A DNA stretch of 64,000 bases from Stentor coeruleus (taxonomy: Eukaryota; Ciliophora; Heterotrichea; Heterotrichida; Stentoridae). Of this stretch, positions 1-9,286 are shown one piece after another. Numbering within the stretch: position 1 is the stretch's first letter; each line of letters starts with the position of its first letter. Made by a program: the position numbers and the translations under genes. The notes under the pieces are model-generated. The model searched no databases. It worked only from the letters and a program-made list of their open reading frames with translations, and was not told where the DNA came from. The stretch is taken from assembly GCA_001970955.1 (NCBI GenBank), contig MPUH01000045.1:62001-126000 (forward strand), read 5' to 3'.

Positions 1-2612
1 CTACTAAGTGTCGATTTCGAAAGAATAAACTCTCGACTTTTTCTGAAAAAAGCTGCAAGCAAAGTACTAGCAGGCTGATGTTTTTTCTGATTCGACACTG
101 GTTTAGAAAATTGAAACTGGATGATTTTTGTTAGGTCTTTAGCTTTTTTTTTAAGTAAAATAGATCTTATAGACATAGCTCGGGTTAGATTTCTAACACA
201 AGATAGACTGTCTCGATTAGTAGATGATTTATCTATATTTTCATAATCTTCATCACCTGAAAAGCTACAGTCGTCTTTGTCATCAGCACATTGATTAAAA
301 TCATTTTCTTCTATACCTAAAATTTCTCCTTCTCTTATCCCATCCCTACGACCTCTTTCAAAACCTGAACAATAACCTGTTTTCCATGAATAATAATCGC
401 AACCTTGGGGGATAAGAAAATCTTCACTAAAATCACTATCATCAGGTAACGATCCTGGATATACAATTTGTTGAGAAATATTAGGATTTGATATATTAGG
501 GTTATCTGAATCCCTGCCTATTGATAAAAATGAAGCGTTTATTGCTGGTATTTTAAATGGGTTGCTTGATGTAACTTTTAGTTTTTCCATAGTCATTGAT
601 GAGGATCGATTTTTTGTATTTGAAGTAAATTCAGCTAGTTTATCAGTTTTTTCTTTGAGTTTGTTTTTAAGGTCGTTTATTATTTCTTGTAATTCGTGTT
701 CTTTTTTGCTTAGGTTTTTGGTTTCTGTTATATCTTTTGATATTTTCTTGGCTACAAAGCTGAACTTTTGCAGTTTTTTCTTTGGTTTTTTAGTTGAAGT
801 TGTGGTTTTAGGTGTAATCATAGCGATGATTTGGGATGTGATTTTAGACTGCGCATCTTTAGGTTCATTGTTTTCATATTCTCCTTTATGTTCTTCCATT
901 TTTGAACTTCTTCGGCTATCATCTGAAATACTATCTTCAGAGTTCCCTTCAATATCATTTTCTTTATTAATATTTATAATCCTGATTTTAGGCTTTGGTT
1001 TTATACTAATACTTGTTGTAGAACATATATCAAGATCTGATTTTTGGTTTTTTTGTTCAGGATTACTTTCTTGAATTTTATCTTTTTCTTGCTCAGTTTC
1101 AGTTTTATAAGGATCTTCAGCTTCAGTAATTACAATAATCGGTAAAGGTGAAGTTACAGACTCGTTATCATCATAATAATCAGTCTGTGTTTCTATATTT
1201 TTAAGATTTTTTAGCATATTCAAGTCATTTTTCATACAATTTTCTTTTGCTTTTTCATTTTTCTCATCATTTTTTATACTGTTTTCTTCAGGGGAAGTGT
1301 CAGAGTCTTCAGGAATCTTTAGAATTTCGACTATGTTTAAAAGTTCATCAGCTTGTTTTAATAACATCTCATCAGCGTTTTTTGCTTTTTCAAGATTTTC
1401 TATAGAAATCAACGACTGGGCCTCAAGATCTTTAATTTCTCTAAGCGCATCATCAGTTGTGTTAGAAAATTTTACTTCTTCATTTGAAGGTTCATGAATA
1501 TCAATGAAATAATCTTCAGAATCTGATGGTTTGTTTGAATATTGGGATTGAAGCTCAAGGATTTCTTTGTTTATAAGAGTTTTTACATCAAAATGATGAA
1601 GATTTTGGCTTGGTGAAGTTTCATTACTTTCAGATGATAATGTGCTTTGATTCCAACTAGCTACAGCAACAGTAGATGATTTTTTTTTTTCATTTTTAAG
1701 GTTTTTTTTTAAGTTTAAAAGTAACGACAAATGCTTGTTTCGCCATTGTTTTTCATCTTCAAGATACTTTTTAACAAGATCATTACATCTTTGTTTTAAA
1801 CATTTTATTTCTTCTATGTTTTTTTCTTTTTCTTGTTTTAAAGTTTCGAAAATTTTAAGGTTGTTTTTCAGTTTCTCTTCAAGGTCTAAGATGTTTTTCT
1901 TAAACTTGCACCTCAAATCAACAACAGTTTTATGGTTCTGCACTTTCAAGTTCCTCATCTCATTAATAATTTCATCATTTTTCCTCTTATACAATTCAGG
2001 CTGATAATTCAAAAGGACTTGTAAAAGTTCACCTCTCTCAATACACTGTACAGTAACTTGTCTTACAAGTTCTCTAGCACATTGTTCATATATTAAAGTT
2101 AATGTATCTGTATCACTTTCTCTATGTTTTTCTAACATACTATTAAACCAAACACATAATTCTTTTATATCTTGTCTACCAGTAGGGTTTCCTAATATGA
2201 TTTTTGGCATATTTTCAACCATAATAAGATCAGTATGGGTTTTTAATATAGGTAAACTATCAGCTGTTAATATTCTTTTATGTCGATTTGGCGTATTTAT
2301 ACTTGGTAAATCTTTTTTGAATTTTTGAAGCTCTTGAATATCAGTTGGAAGTATTGGAAGGGGGATTTGTAATGGGGTGATTTTATCTTGGATATGTGAA
2401 ATGTCTCGAGTTAGAGGGTTTTGGACAAGTTTTTCTAAGGAGTTTCTTTTGTCTTCTTGAAGTAATGTACGGATATCATAAGTTTTTATTGCGTCTTCAC
2501 TCATGGTGTGTTGTTTGGATGGCATGCGGATTAGACGCTTTTTGGGTAAGTCAACACGATCACTACTAATGATGTCGCGGATTTGTTTTCTGAGATTTGC
2601 GTTTTTACTCAT
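1..2612 (-). CDS. AXDND1-like axonemal protein, 3' end cut by window edge
   Basis: The frame opens at an ATG at 2612 and stays open for 870 codons to base 3, so the C-terminus lies outside the window. Residues about 176-193 (CARELVRQVTVQCIERGE) match the signature of the axonemal dynein light chain family (p28 and AXDND1), which carries a similar 'LIRQVTINC.ERG' stretch. A coiled coil follows at about 215-300. The rest is a long charged, Ser/Glu-rich region with several further helical stretches. p28 itself is only about 260 residues, whereas AXDND1-type proteins are about 1,000, so length favours AXDND1. The expected role is an axonemal or ciliary structural or assembly factor. The family assignment rests on one motif plus length; the remainder looks lineage-specific. 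No intron is visible. The 5' flank (2613 onward) is G-rich on the plus strand, as for other minus-strand genes here. Confidence 0.65.
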   Translation of the reverse strand, partial: MSKNANLRKQIRDIISSDRVDLPKKRLIRMPSKQHTMSEDAIKTYDIRTLLQEDKRNSLEKLVQNPLTRDISHIQDKITPLQIPLPILPTDIQELQKFKKDLPSINTPNRHKRILTADSLPILKTHTDLIMVENMPKIILGNPTGRQDIKELCVWFNSMLEKHRESDTDTLTLIYEQCARELVRQVTVQCIERGELLQVLLNYQPELYKRKNDEIINEMRNLKVQNHKTVVDLRCKFKKNILDLEEKLKNNLKIFETLKQEKEKNIEEIKCLKQRCNDLVKKYLEDEKQWRNKHLSLLLNLKKNLKNEKKKSSTVAVASWNQSTLSSESNETSPSQNLHHFDVKTLINKEILELQSQYSNKPSDSEDYFIDIHEPSNEEVKFSNTTDDALREIKDLEAQSLISIENLEKAKNADEMLLKQADELLNIVEILKIPEDSDTSPEENSIKNDEKNEKAKENCMKNDLNMLKNLKNIETQTDYYDDNESVTSPLPIIVITEAEDPYKTETEQEKDKIQESNPEQKNQKSDLDICSTTSISIKPKPKIRIININKENDIEGNSEDSISDDSRRSSKMEEHKGEYENNEPKDAQSKITSQIIAMITPKTTTSTKKPKKKLQKFSFVAKKISKDITETKNLSKKEHELQEIINDLKNKLKEKTDKLAEFTSNTKNRSSSMTMEKLKVTSSNPFKIPAINASFLSIGRDSDNPNISNPNISQQIVYPGSLPDDSDFSEDFLIPQGCDYYSWKTGYCSGFERGRRDGIREGEILGIEENDFNQCADDKDDCSFSGDEDYENIDKSSTNRDSLSCVRNLTRAMSIRSILLKKKAKDLTKIIQFQFSKPVSNQKKHQPASTLLAAFFRKSREFILSKSTLS

Positions 2613-2975
2613 TTTGATGGAATTAAATGATTATTTTAATGTGAAAAATTGTGGAAATAGGATTTTATTGTTTTTGTTTAGTTGAAATGGATTAAGTTAT
2701 TGGATATAAGGTTAGGTTTTTTATTGAGATAAAATTGAGGAATGTGTTTGTGATGCGAATTTTATGTTGAAAGATGTATATAAGAATTTAAAATAAAAAC
2801 AGTTTCTTCTTGATGATATACAGATAACAATTTAACGTAATCTTTTATCATAATATAAAATTATACAAAATATAACTGATTCTATACATCTTAAACCTAT
2901 CAAAACAATCTTATAAAATCAACCATTACTAAAAAAACCAAAAACCCCTAAACCTTAAAAATCTAACATTAACAT
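2613..2975. other. Spacer between two minus-strand genes
   Basis: This AT-rich spacer contains no reading frame I can support. The half next to the AXDND1-like start is G-rich and C-poor on the plus strand. The half next to the stop of the following gene (about 2870-2975) is C-rich and G-poor. The switch probably separates the promoter of one gene from the terminator of the next. Confidence 0.6.
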
Positions 2976-3821
2976 TTAACTTAACTTATATTCTTTCATC
3001 AAATTAACCTGCATCTTAACAATACTAGGCGATGCCTTTGAAGCATCCACATTTGTCCTCTTAAACATCTTCTTATGTATTTTCGTCACAGCAGGTAATC
3101 TTTTTTTAGCAGGAAAATCAATTTCACTCTTATACTGATACTGGGCAAAAATCTCAGAAGTACTTCTTCCCATAGGTTTAAAATTTTTTTCCAAATCTTT
3201 CAAAACCTCTACTTCATCAACAACTTCATCAACAACTTTATCTTCACATTCATCTGAACTTTCTTGTAAAATATTCGTAGACCCATAAACCACAGCACTA
3301 TTATTAAAACAATTATTTCTTTTAACAACTGAAACAAATTTTTTTTTCTGAAAAAACTTCGGCCTGGGTATTGTTTTAGGTTGATTTTCAGGGTTTATAT
3401 ATGGGAAAATGCTGAAAAGTTTTTCTGTTTTGGGGACTTTTATGTTTTTATAATGTTCATCACTTTGTACTGTTTTAGATTTGTATTGCTTTGTAGGGAT
3501 AAATGGATAAGGTAAATAAGGATCACAATATGGTCCTGGAGGTTTGAAGATTTTGTTATGAACACTAAGCATTTTTTCTGAGCTGTATTTGTTAGGTCTG
3601 AGTTCAAATTTAGATTCATGGAATTTGTCACCTATTGAAATATAGCTTTGTGAAGTATCGAGAAAAGGTTTGTTGATACTGGATTTTGTTATATGGATTG
3701 TGGGGAAGTTTTGCTTAGTTTTTTTAGGGGTTACTATGCGGTGTACTCCTGGAATGTATGAAAAAAACCCAAAACGTGGTTTGAGTAGTTCGCTGGGTTG
3801 GGTTGAGGGATCTTCTGACAT
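2976..3821 (-). CDS. Hypothetical protein, possible CFAP96 (C4orf47)-like
   Basis: A 281-residue basic protein starting at an ATG at 3821 and ending in TAA. It has no signal peptide or membrane segment. Around residues 60-70 it has YISIGDKF, which resembles the YITVGDKY stretch of the ciliary protein CFAP96/C4orf47. It is followed by a Pro/Tyr-rich segment (KPPGPYCDPYLPYPFIP, about 94-110), also in the style of that family. An acidic run (EVVDEVVDEVEVLKDLE, about 200-216) lies before the C-terminal third. If the resemblance is real it would be a ciliary microtubule-associated protein, which would fit its AXDND1-like neighbour. The similarity is short and could be chance, so the safe call is hypothetical. 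It shares a 650-base divergent spacer with the membrane protein gene at 4475. Confidence 0.6.
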   Translation of the reverse strand: MSEDPSTQPSELLKPRFGFFSYIPGVHRIVTPKKTKQNFPTIHITKSSINKPFLDTSQSYISIGDKFHESKFELRPNKYSSEKMLSVHNKIFKPPGPYCDPYLPYPFIPTKQYKSKTVQSDEHYKNIKVPKTEKLFSIFPYINPENQPKTIPRPKFFQKKKFVSVVKRNNCFNNSAVVYGSTNILQESSDECEDKVVDEVVDEVEVLKDLEKNFKPMGRSTSEIFAQYQYKSEIDFPAKKRLPAVTKIHKKMFKRTNVDASKASPSIVKMQVNLMKEYKLS

Positions 3822-4474
3822 TTATGTTGGATTTTATATATGGGGTTGAATGAGATTTTTTTGGGAAATAGGACTTTTTTGATAATTGGCTGGATTTTGA
3901 TGGGGTTTTGTGAGACTAGGTGCAATTTTGGATTGAGTTTATAAGTAATGATTTTATTACTAAGATTTGTTTTTTGGTGTAGTTTTAAGGTTTTGAATTT
4001 ATAAAGCTAAGAAATTATTAGTGCAACTTTAAAGCCATACTGTTAAGTATAAGTTATTATCAGGTATGAAATAAAAATATTATAAAACCAATTTAGTGAA
4101 AATCAATTATATCCTATAATTAAATCCTCAAATTAAATGCTAGTTAATAAATTCTAAAACTCTCATCATTCTTATTACACCATTCCCATATTTCCATTAA
4201 AAGCATCTTCACTTTAAACTAACTTCTTAATCCTAACATCCTTACCTCCTTAGCTTTTCTCTATTTACAACAAATCAATAATCACCCAAAGCATTCATTA
4301 TCATATCACTAAACCTTATCTTAAAAACCTTTAACTACCTCATAAATTATATTAAAAATCTTATAACCCTATGTTAAATTCATAAACACATCCTTCAAAT
4401 CACCCGAACTAAAAAATCCTACACATTCCTTTCTTCCAAAACACCTAAAGCATTTAAATTAACTATGGCTATAA
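3822..4474. promoter_or_regulatory. Divergent intergenic region with strong C-rich 5' flank
   Basis: No gene is visible. The region lies between two divergent starts. In 4201-4440 a hand count gives 64 C against 5 G on the plus strand, just upstream of the plus-strand gene at 4475. The half nearer 3821 is instead G-biased. It probably holds both promoters, but no TATA-like or other recognised element can be assigned. Confidence 0.5.
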
Positions 4475-5167
4475 ATGTCAGAAGAGCTAACTTTACACCG
4501 AAGGGCAATGTTAAACATTTACTTTCTAATAATCTGTCAACTTTTAGGCCAACTCACTCTACTTGTAAACGTTATTAACTGTGGAGATTCCTATAAAGTA
4601 TCATTCGGCCTAATAACCTCAACAGAAATTTATCCAGGTGGCGAGGAAATCACATTTGCCATGACAATCCCAAACTTTAAAACCAGATACTGCGATGATT
4701 CTACACGTCCATCACAAGAAATATGTAAAATTGTCCCAAATCTAGCATTAGCTGAATATATTTACAAGCTTCTTCTTTTAGGCAATTTTCTAATTGTTCT
4801 TTACAATATAATAAACATCTATTTTACAGCATATTGTGAAAGAGTTCCTAAGATATTTTCGTTTATTTATATGCACAATTTATATCCAATGACATATATT
4901 GTTGGGTCTATTTTGTATTTCACTGTATCTGAAGCTTTAACTTTAGAAGAAGGATTTTCATTTGCTGAAGGGTTTTATATTATGGTAGCGATATTTGTCC
5001 TTGCACAAATTGCTTCAGCGTTTAATAGGATTAAGATACAGAATTTTGTTAGGAGGATGAGGGAAGGGGTACAGGAAGATGAGACTGAAAAAGAAGTTAA
5101 AGTTGAGACTGAGGAAGATGGAGAAGGGACTAGAAGGGTTGGGATTAGAGAACCGCTATTAAGATAA
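4475..5167 (+). CDS. Four-pass membrane protein, unknown function
   Basis: 230 residues. Hydrophobic segments at about 13-35, 92-115, 128-150 and 165-185 suggest four transmembrane helices. The loop between the first two (about 36-90) contains several Cys residues (NCGDS, RYCDDS, EICKIV) and could be luminal or extracellular and disulphide-bonded. The C-terminal 40 residues are highly charged (RRMREG, then Glu-rich) and end in REPLLR, which looks cytoplasmic. I do not recognise the family; the topology is tetraspanin-like but the tetraspanin CCG motif is absent. The ATG at 4475 follows a C-rich leader, and the gene ends in TAA. It stands alone, upstream of the DYRK kinase on the same strand. 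Confidence 0.75.
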   Translation: MSEELTLHRRAMLNIYFLIICQLLGQLTLLVNVINCGDSYKVSFGLITSTEIYPGGEEITFAMTIPNFKTRYCDDSTRPSQEICKIVPNLALAEYIYKLLLLGNFLIVLYNIINIYFTAYCERVPKIFSFIYMHNLYPMTYIVGSILYFTVSEALTLEEGFSFAEGFYIMVAIFVLAQIASAFNRIKIQNFVRRMREGVQEDETEKEVKVETEEDGEGTRRVGIREPLLR

Positions 5168-5762
5168 TATCTTAAATATTTTAAGAGGTTAGAGAGTGAT
5201 TAGGTTTTGGGTTGTGGAATTTGTCGGTTTTTACCCCTGTTTAATGCTTTTTTCTGTTTCGAATAAAAATACTCTAAGTTTTCTTATTAAATTATCAAAA
5301 TTAAACTTGTGATTTTTTATTTATATAGATACTTATATTGAATTTATTCCCATAATACTTAACTTTTAGCAACAACTTTATATCTTAAACTCAAACTCAT
5401 TTGCTATATAAAATAAAACCTTATTTTTCCTCTAAAATTTAACCCAATTCACTCATAAAAAAAAATTATTATCTTCCTATCCCTACACTCCTAACCTTCC
5501 ACAACTTATAATCATCAAATCCAACATTTTTCCCAAAAAAATCTAATCTTAAACTCAATTCCTTTCTCGATCAGCTAAACCAACTACTGAAAAAATCATA
5601 AACTAAAAAACCTAAGCATTTAAAACTCACAAAATTCTTTAAAAAAAAACATAATAAATCATTCATCAAAACCCTTATAAAAAAACAACCTCCTTTCCGC
5701 TTCAAATTTCCACATATATTTTCTGAGTAAATGTCGTATTCAAATTATCTTATAAATATAAA
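5168..5762. other. Spacer between two plus-strand genes
   Basis: The first ~100 bases after the TAA are G/T-rich. From about 5340 to 5700 the plus strand becomes C-rich with very few G. This is the usual 3'-flank to 5'-flank transition seen throughout the window. No reading frame or RNA gene is evident. Confidence 0.55.
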
Positions 5763-7458
5763 ATGAAAAAGTACCAAAGATATAATTCCTGCAAAGGCAT
5801 ATCAGAAGATGCAAAAGACTCAAAAGTNTAATTCCTGCAAAGGCATATCAGAAGATGCAAAAGACTCAAAAGTTCCTAGTAAAGAAATTCTAAAACCAGA
5901 TCCGTTAGCTTTCAAAGAACTTGAAATAGAAGAAACCCCATCAGAAGCTAAGTTCAGTTTATCTGTCAAATCAGAAACCTTAGCTCAAAGAATCCCAAAA
6001 CTCCCTGAAAGCAAGTTCTTTCCAACAAACGGCCGGAATATAAATGTGAAACTTAATATGACGAACCCAAACAAAGTTCTCAGTGCAAATAATTCTTCAA
6101 CTCAAATATGTAACAATTCAAGTATCAACTATAACAATCTAAGCCTTCAGCACAAAGTTTCTAAAGACAGCACAATAAACTATAGCCAATTCTCACAAAT
6201 GCCCGAACAAGCAGATCAAAGCACAAAATGGACCGACATGAGTTTGCCAAGTTCCCCAATGCTAGTATTAGGTAAATTTAAACCTAAACTCAGTTCATAT
6301 GAGCAAGCTGAAATCCTAAAATATCCTCTTATCTGGTATATAGGAATCGATTCTAAAAAACCTGAAAGCAACGGAAATAGCGCTGAAAATTATGGTTTCG
6401 ATGATGAAAGCGGTGATTACAAAGTTGTAATTCATGACCATATAGCTTACAGATATGAAATCCATGAAATCCTCGGCAAAGGGAGTTTCGGACAAGTATT
6501 TCGGGTATTCGACTTTAAACACAAAGTTTTTTGTGCATTGAAAATTATAAAAAACAAAAAACGATTCAATCAACAAGCTATGGTTGAAGTTGATATATTA
6601 AGACATTTAAGAAAACATGATGAACAAAACATGTATAATATTGTTCATATACAATCAAGTTTCAATTTTAGAAATCATATTGTAAGATATATTTAGTGTA
6701 TATGTTTTGAGATGCTAAGTATGAATTTGTATCAGTTTCTTAAGTTTAATAGATTTCAAGGGTTGTCACTTAATTTAATTAAAAGGTTTGCTGTGCAGAT
6801 TTTGCAAACTTTAGTGCTTTTGCAACAGAATAGGATTATACATTGTGATTTGAAACCAGAGAATATACTTTTGCGGCAATCGAACAGGTCGGCGATTAAG
6901 GTTATTGATTTTGGGTCATCGTGTTTTAGTGATAAGAAAATTTATACTTATATACAGAGTAGGTTTTATAGGGCACCTGAGGTTATATTAGGAATGCCTT
7001 ATTCTACTGCTATCGACATGTGGAGTTTTGGGTGTATTATGGTAGAATTGTTTACAGGGTTCCCAATTTTCCCAGGGGAGAATGAAACACAACAACTTTT
7101 GTGTATGATGGAGTACTTAGGTGTTCCTCCAAACGAATACATAGGAAAAGCTACAAGAAGGAAAATGTTCTTTGATTCTGAAAATCGACCTAAACTCGTA
7201 GTGGACTCGAAAGGAAAAATAAGAAAACCTGGAACAAAGCGTATAACAGAACTACTCAAAACTGCTGAAGGGAGCTTTGTCAGGTTTGTGGAATGCTGCT
7301 TTGTATGGGAGCCTAATTTTAGAATCACTCCACAACAAGCTTTACTAAGTGAATGGATAACCGATATATCAAAACTTCCCAGTAGGACTGAAGGTGTTAA
7401 GGAGAGCCAGCCATTTACGTGTAAGAATTCCAATAAAAAATTTATGCTGTTTGACTAG
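5763..7458 (+). CDS. Class-2 DYRK protein kinase (one intron, one assembly gap)
   Basis: A dual-specificity tyrosine-regulated kinase. The ATG at 5763 gives the best start. An N at 5828 separates two identical 45-base copies, and collapsing the duplicate (46 bases) keeps the frame. Removing the 15-nt intron at 6682-6696 then gives about 544 residues. The N-terminal ~190 residues are Ser/Asn-rich. A DYRK-homology box (GFDDESGDYKVVIHDHIAYR) precedes the kinase domain, which starts near residue 215. The domain has the Gly loop GKGSFGQV, the ALKIIKN lysine, HCDLKPEN at 340-347, DFGSSC, and the activation-loop Y374-T375-Y376 of DYRKs, whose second Tyr is autophosphorylated in the family. The insert ending in KPGTKRI and the presence of the DH box favour class 2 (DYRK2/Pom1-like). 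Expected roles are cell growth, polarity or cell-cycle control. Its TAG stop overlaps the stop of the convergent gene at 7455. Confidence 0.93.
5783..5873. repeat. 45-base direct duplication flanking a single-N gap
   Basis: Bases 5783-5827 and 5829-5873 are identical, with N at 5828 between them. The reading frame is restored only if one copy is removed. This is best explained as two contig ends that overlap but were joined with a placeholder. Confidence 0.9.
6682..6696 (+). other. 15-nt intron in the DYRK gene
   Basis: The sequence is GTAAGATATATTTAG. Removing it joins FRNHI to CICFEMLSMNLYQF, which is the expected kinase hinge region. It sits in phase 0, so its last three bases are an in-frame TAG if it is retained. 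Confidence 0.95.
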
Positions 7459-9032
7459 TGAGTTGCTCTCACTCTTGTTCGTGGAGTAGTTATTAGCAAG
7501 CTTAGCATACTCTTGCTTTTTGTAGTTGATAAGGGATTAGAAATTTTAGAAAGTAATTCTTTGCGTTTAGCCATAATACTGGACGCATATTGAAAATCAA
7601 ATTTTTTCTTCGAGATTTCTTCTCTGGGTGTTGGACTTTTTGAGTTTACACTTTCTTCAAATATCCTAGCACTAAGCTGATTTTCTGAATAATCTTTTTT
7701 AGGTGCATCAACTGTGCTAAGAAAATTACTGAACTCTTCTGAACTTAAAATTGTTGTCATACCAAATTCTTCAGGCATACATTGTGAAAACCCTTTATCT
7801 TTACAATAAGTTTTCATAACAAGTTCAATAAACCCTTTAGCATAAGTTGCTTGTTTTGGTAATTTAACAAGTTTTGGTAAGCTTTTATTAGGGTGTGCGA
7901 AATTTGTTTTCCTCTTAGGTTTTGTGGTTTTTTTTGTATCAGTAGGTGATCTCATAGTATTCCTTCTTTCTAGCATACTTTCTCTTGGAGGTCTCTGTCT
8001 AAATTTCATGAAATTTTTAAACACTTCATTTACCATACGTTCATCATCATTTTGTGTTTTTCCATTAAAACTTTCTGTGCTATGATTTTGTAGAAGTTTA
8101 CCCAAACATAATGCATTAATATCAATTCCTCTTGCTGGTGAATAAGAATTAGCAGGTGTTATAGGTAAATCAGGTTCTAATGATCTTATTCTTATAGGTG
8201 AGTCTAAATTGCTATTATTATTCCTCAATTGTCCTCTACGAAAAGTATAGCTTTCTTCTGTAGTGTTTTTTAAAGGTCTTTTAACTTCATAATATTTACT
8301 TTCCCTTTTCAGACCTTGAGAAAAAGCTGTAGGTTTAACAGAAGACTTTGGGATTGTTTTAGATAAAGAGTTAATATCATTTTCTGTGTTTATTGAGTGG
8401 AGTATTGTTAATTTCGCTTCAATAAGCAAGCATTTAGGCACGTTACAGATCCATAAAACTCCTGATTGATCTTTGATATATTCTATATGTAATTGTAAAA
8501 CCCGCTTTAATTCAACCTGTTCCATTAAATGCATAACTATAGTTGCGATGTCAATCATTTGATTTATTATGATTGGATCTTTTATATAGGTTTTCCCATA
8601 GAGTGATTCAGCTTTGTATTCATTTTTTATATATGACATTTTCTGTATTAGGGTTTTGTCGCTATTGTTGAAGGTTGGCATGTATTTTTGTATGAAATCA
8701 ATATAGAGGTTGAATCCAGGGCGAATTACCAGTTCTTTCACTTTGGAAATGTCGTAGAGTTTTTTCTGACCCTTTTTATAAAAGTAGCAGATTTTCTCGT
8801 ATTTTTCGTTGTGCATTTTGTTCCTAAGCTCGTTTTCTTCAAGGATTTTTTGTAAGTAGACTATTAAAGGAATGGGTTTGTTAGGGTTTTTTTTCTTGAT
8901 GCTCCCGTATTCGTCACTGCAAAGTAAGCTTTCTATATGATCTCCTTGAACTATACCTGTCTCTACTATAGGGATTCTAGTTTTTTGTAAAGATATAAAC
9001 TTAAAAAAGTTTACATATGAATAGTCTTCCAT
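7455..9032 (-). CDS. Hypothetical 525-residue protein, convergent with DYRK
   Basis: It starts at an ATG at 9032 and ends in TAG at 7457-7455. The stop overlaps the kinase stop in the palindrome CTAG. Residues 1-220 look globular and mixed alpha/beta, with a segment near 165-205 (MEQVELKRVLQLHIEYI then SGVLWICNVPK). Residues about 225-400 are Ser/Arg/Lys-rich and probably disordered (RRNTMRSPTDTKK, KPKRKTNFAHPNK). A second small folded patch with three Cys lies near 400-450, and the C-terminus is again basic. There are no transmembrane helices. I recognise no family. The gene is intact and has the usual flank composition, so it should be a genuine protein-coding gene. Confidence 0.75.
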   Translation of the reverse strand: MEDYSYVNFFKFISLQKTRIPIVETGIVQGDHIESLLCSDEYGSIKKKNPNKPIPLIVYLQKILEENELRNKMHNEKYEKICYFYKKGQKKLYDISKVKELVIRPGFNLYIDFIQKYMPTFNNSDKTLIQKMSYIKNEYKAESLYGKTYIKDPIIINQMIDIATIVMHLMEQVELKRVLQLHIEYIKDQSGVLWICNVPKCLLIEAKLTILHSINTENDINSLSKTIPKSSVKPTAFSQGLKRESKYYEVKRPLKNTTEESYTFRRGQLRNNNSNLDSPIRIRSLEPDLPITPANSYSPARGIDINALCLGKLLQNHSTESFNGKTQNDDERMVNEVFKNFMKFRQRPPRESMLERRNTMRSPTDTKKTTKPKRKTNFAHPNKSLPKLVKLPKQATYAKGFIELVMKTYCKDKGFSQCMPEEFGMTTILSSEEFSNFLSTVDAPKKDYSENQLSARIFEESVNSKSPTPREEISKKKFDFQYASSIMAKRKELLSKISNPLSTTKSKSMLSLLITTPRTRVRATH

Positions 9033-9286
9033 ACTTATAAATAATATGATTTTAGATAGGGAATTATTAGTAATATAATCTCATAAATATTACATTTCAA
9101 GTTTTATCATTATATATCAATATAATTAGCTTAATCAATAAACCCAATCCTTCCATTTAAAAAAAATAAAATCCCAGTATAATTTTTACAATCATTTCAT
9201 GTACTCTAAAATATTTTTCCATACTTTTTTTTATACTCCTCATCAAACTTTAAAAATAAACTTAATTTACTACTAAACTTCCTATC

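Noticed and set aside
6696-6712. Stop codon splitting the kinase into two genes
   Set aside because: The stop is the last three bases of a 15-nt intron. Splicing gives an uninterrupted kinase hinge.
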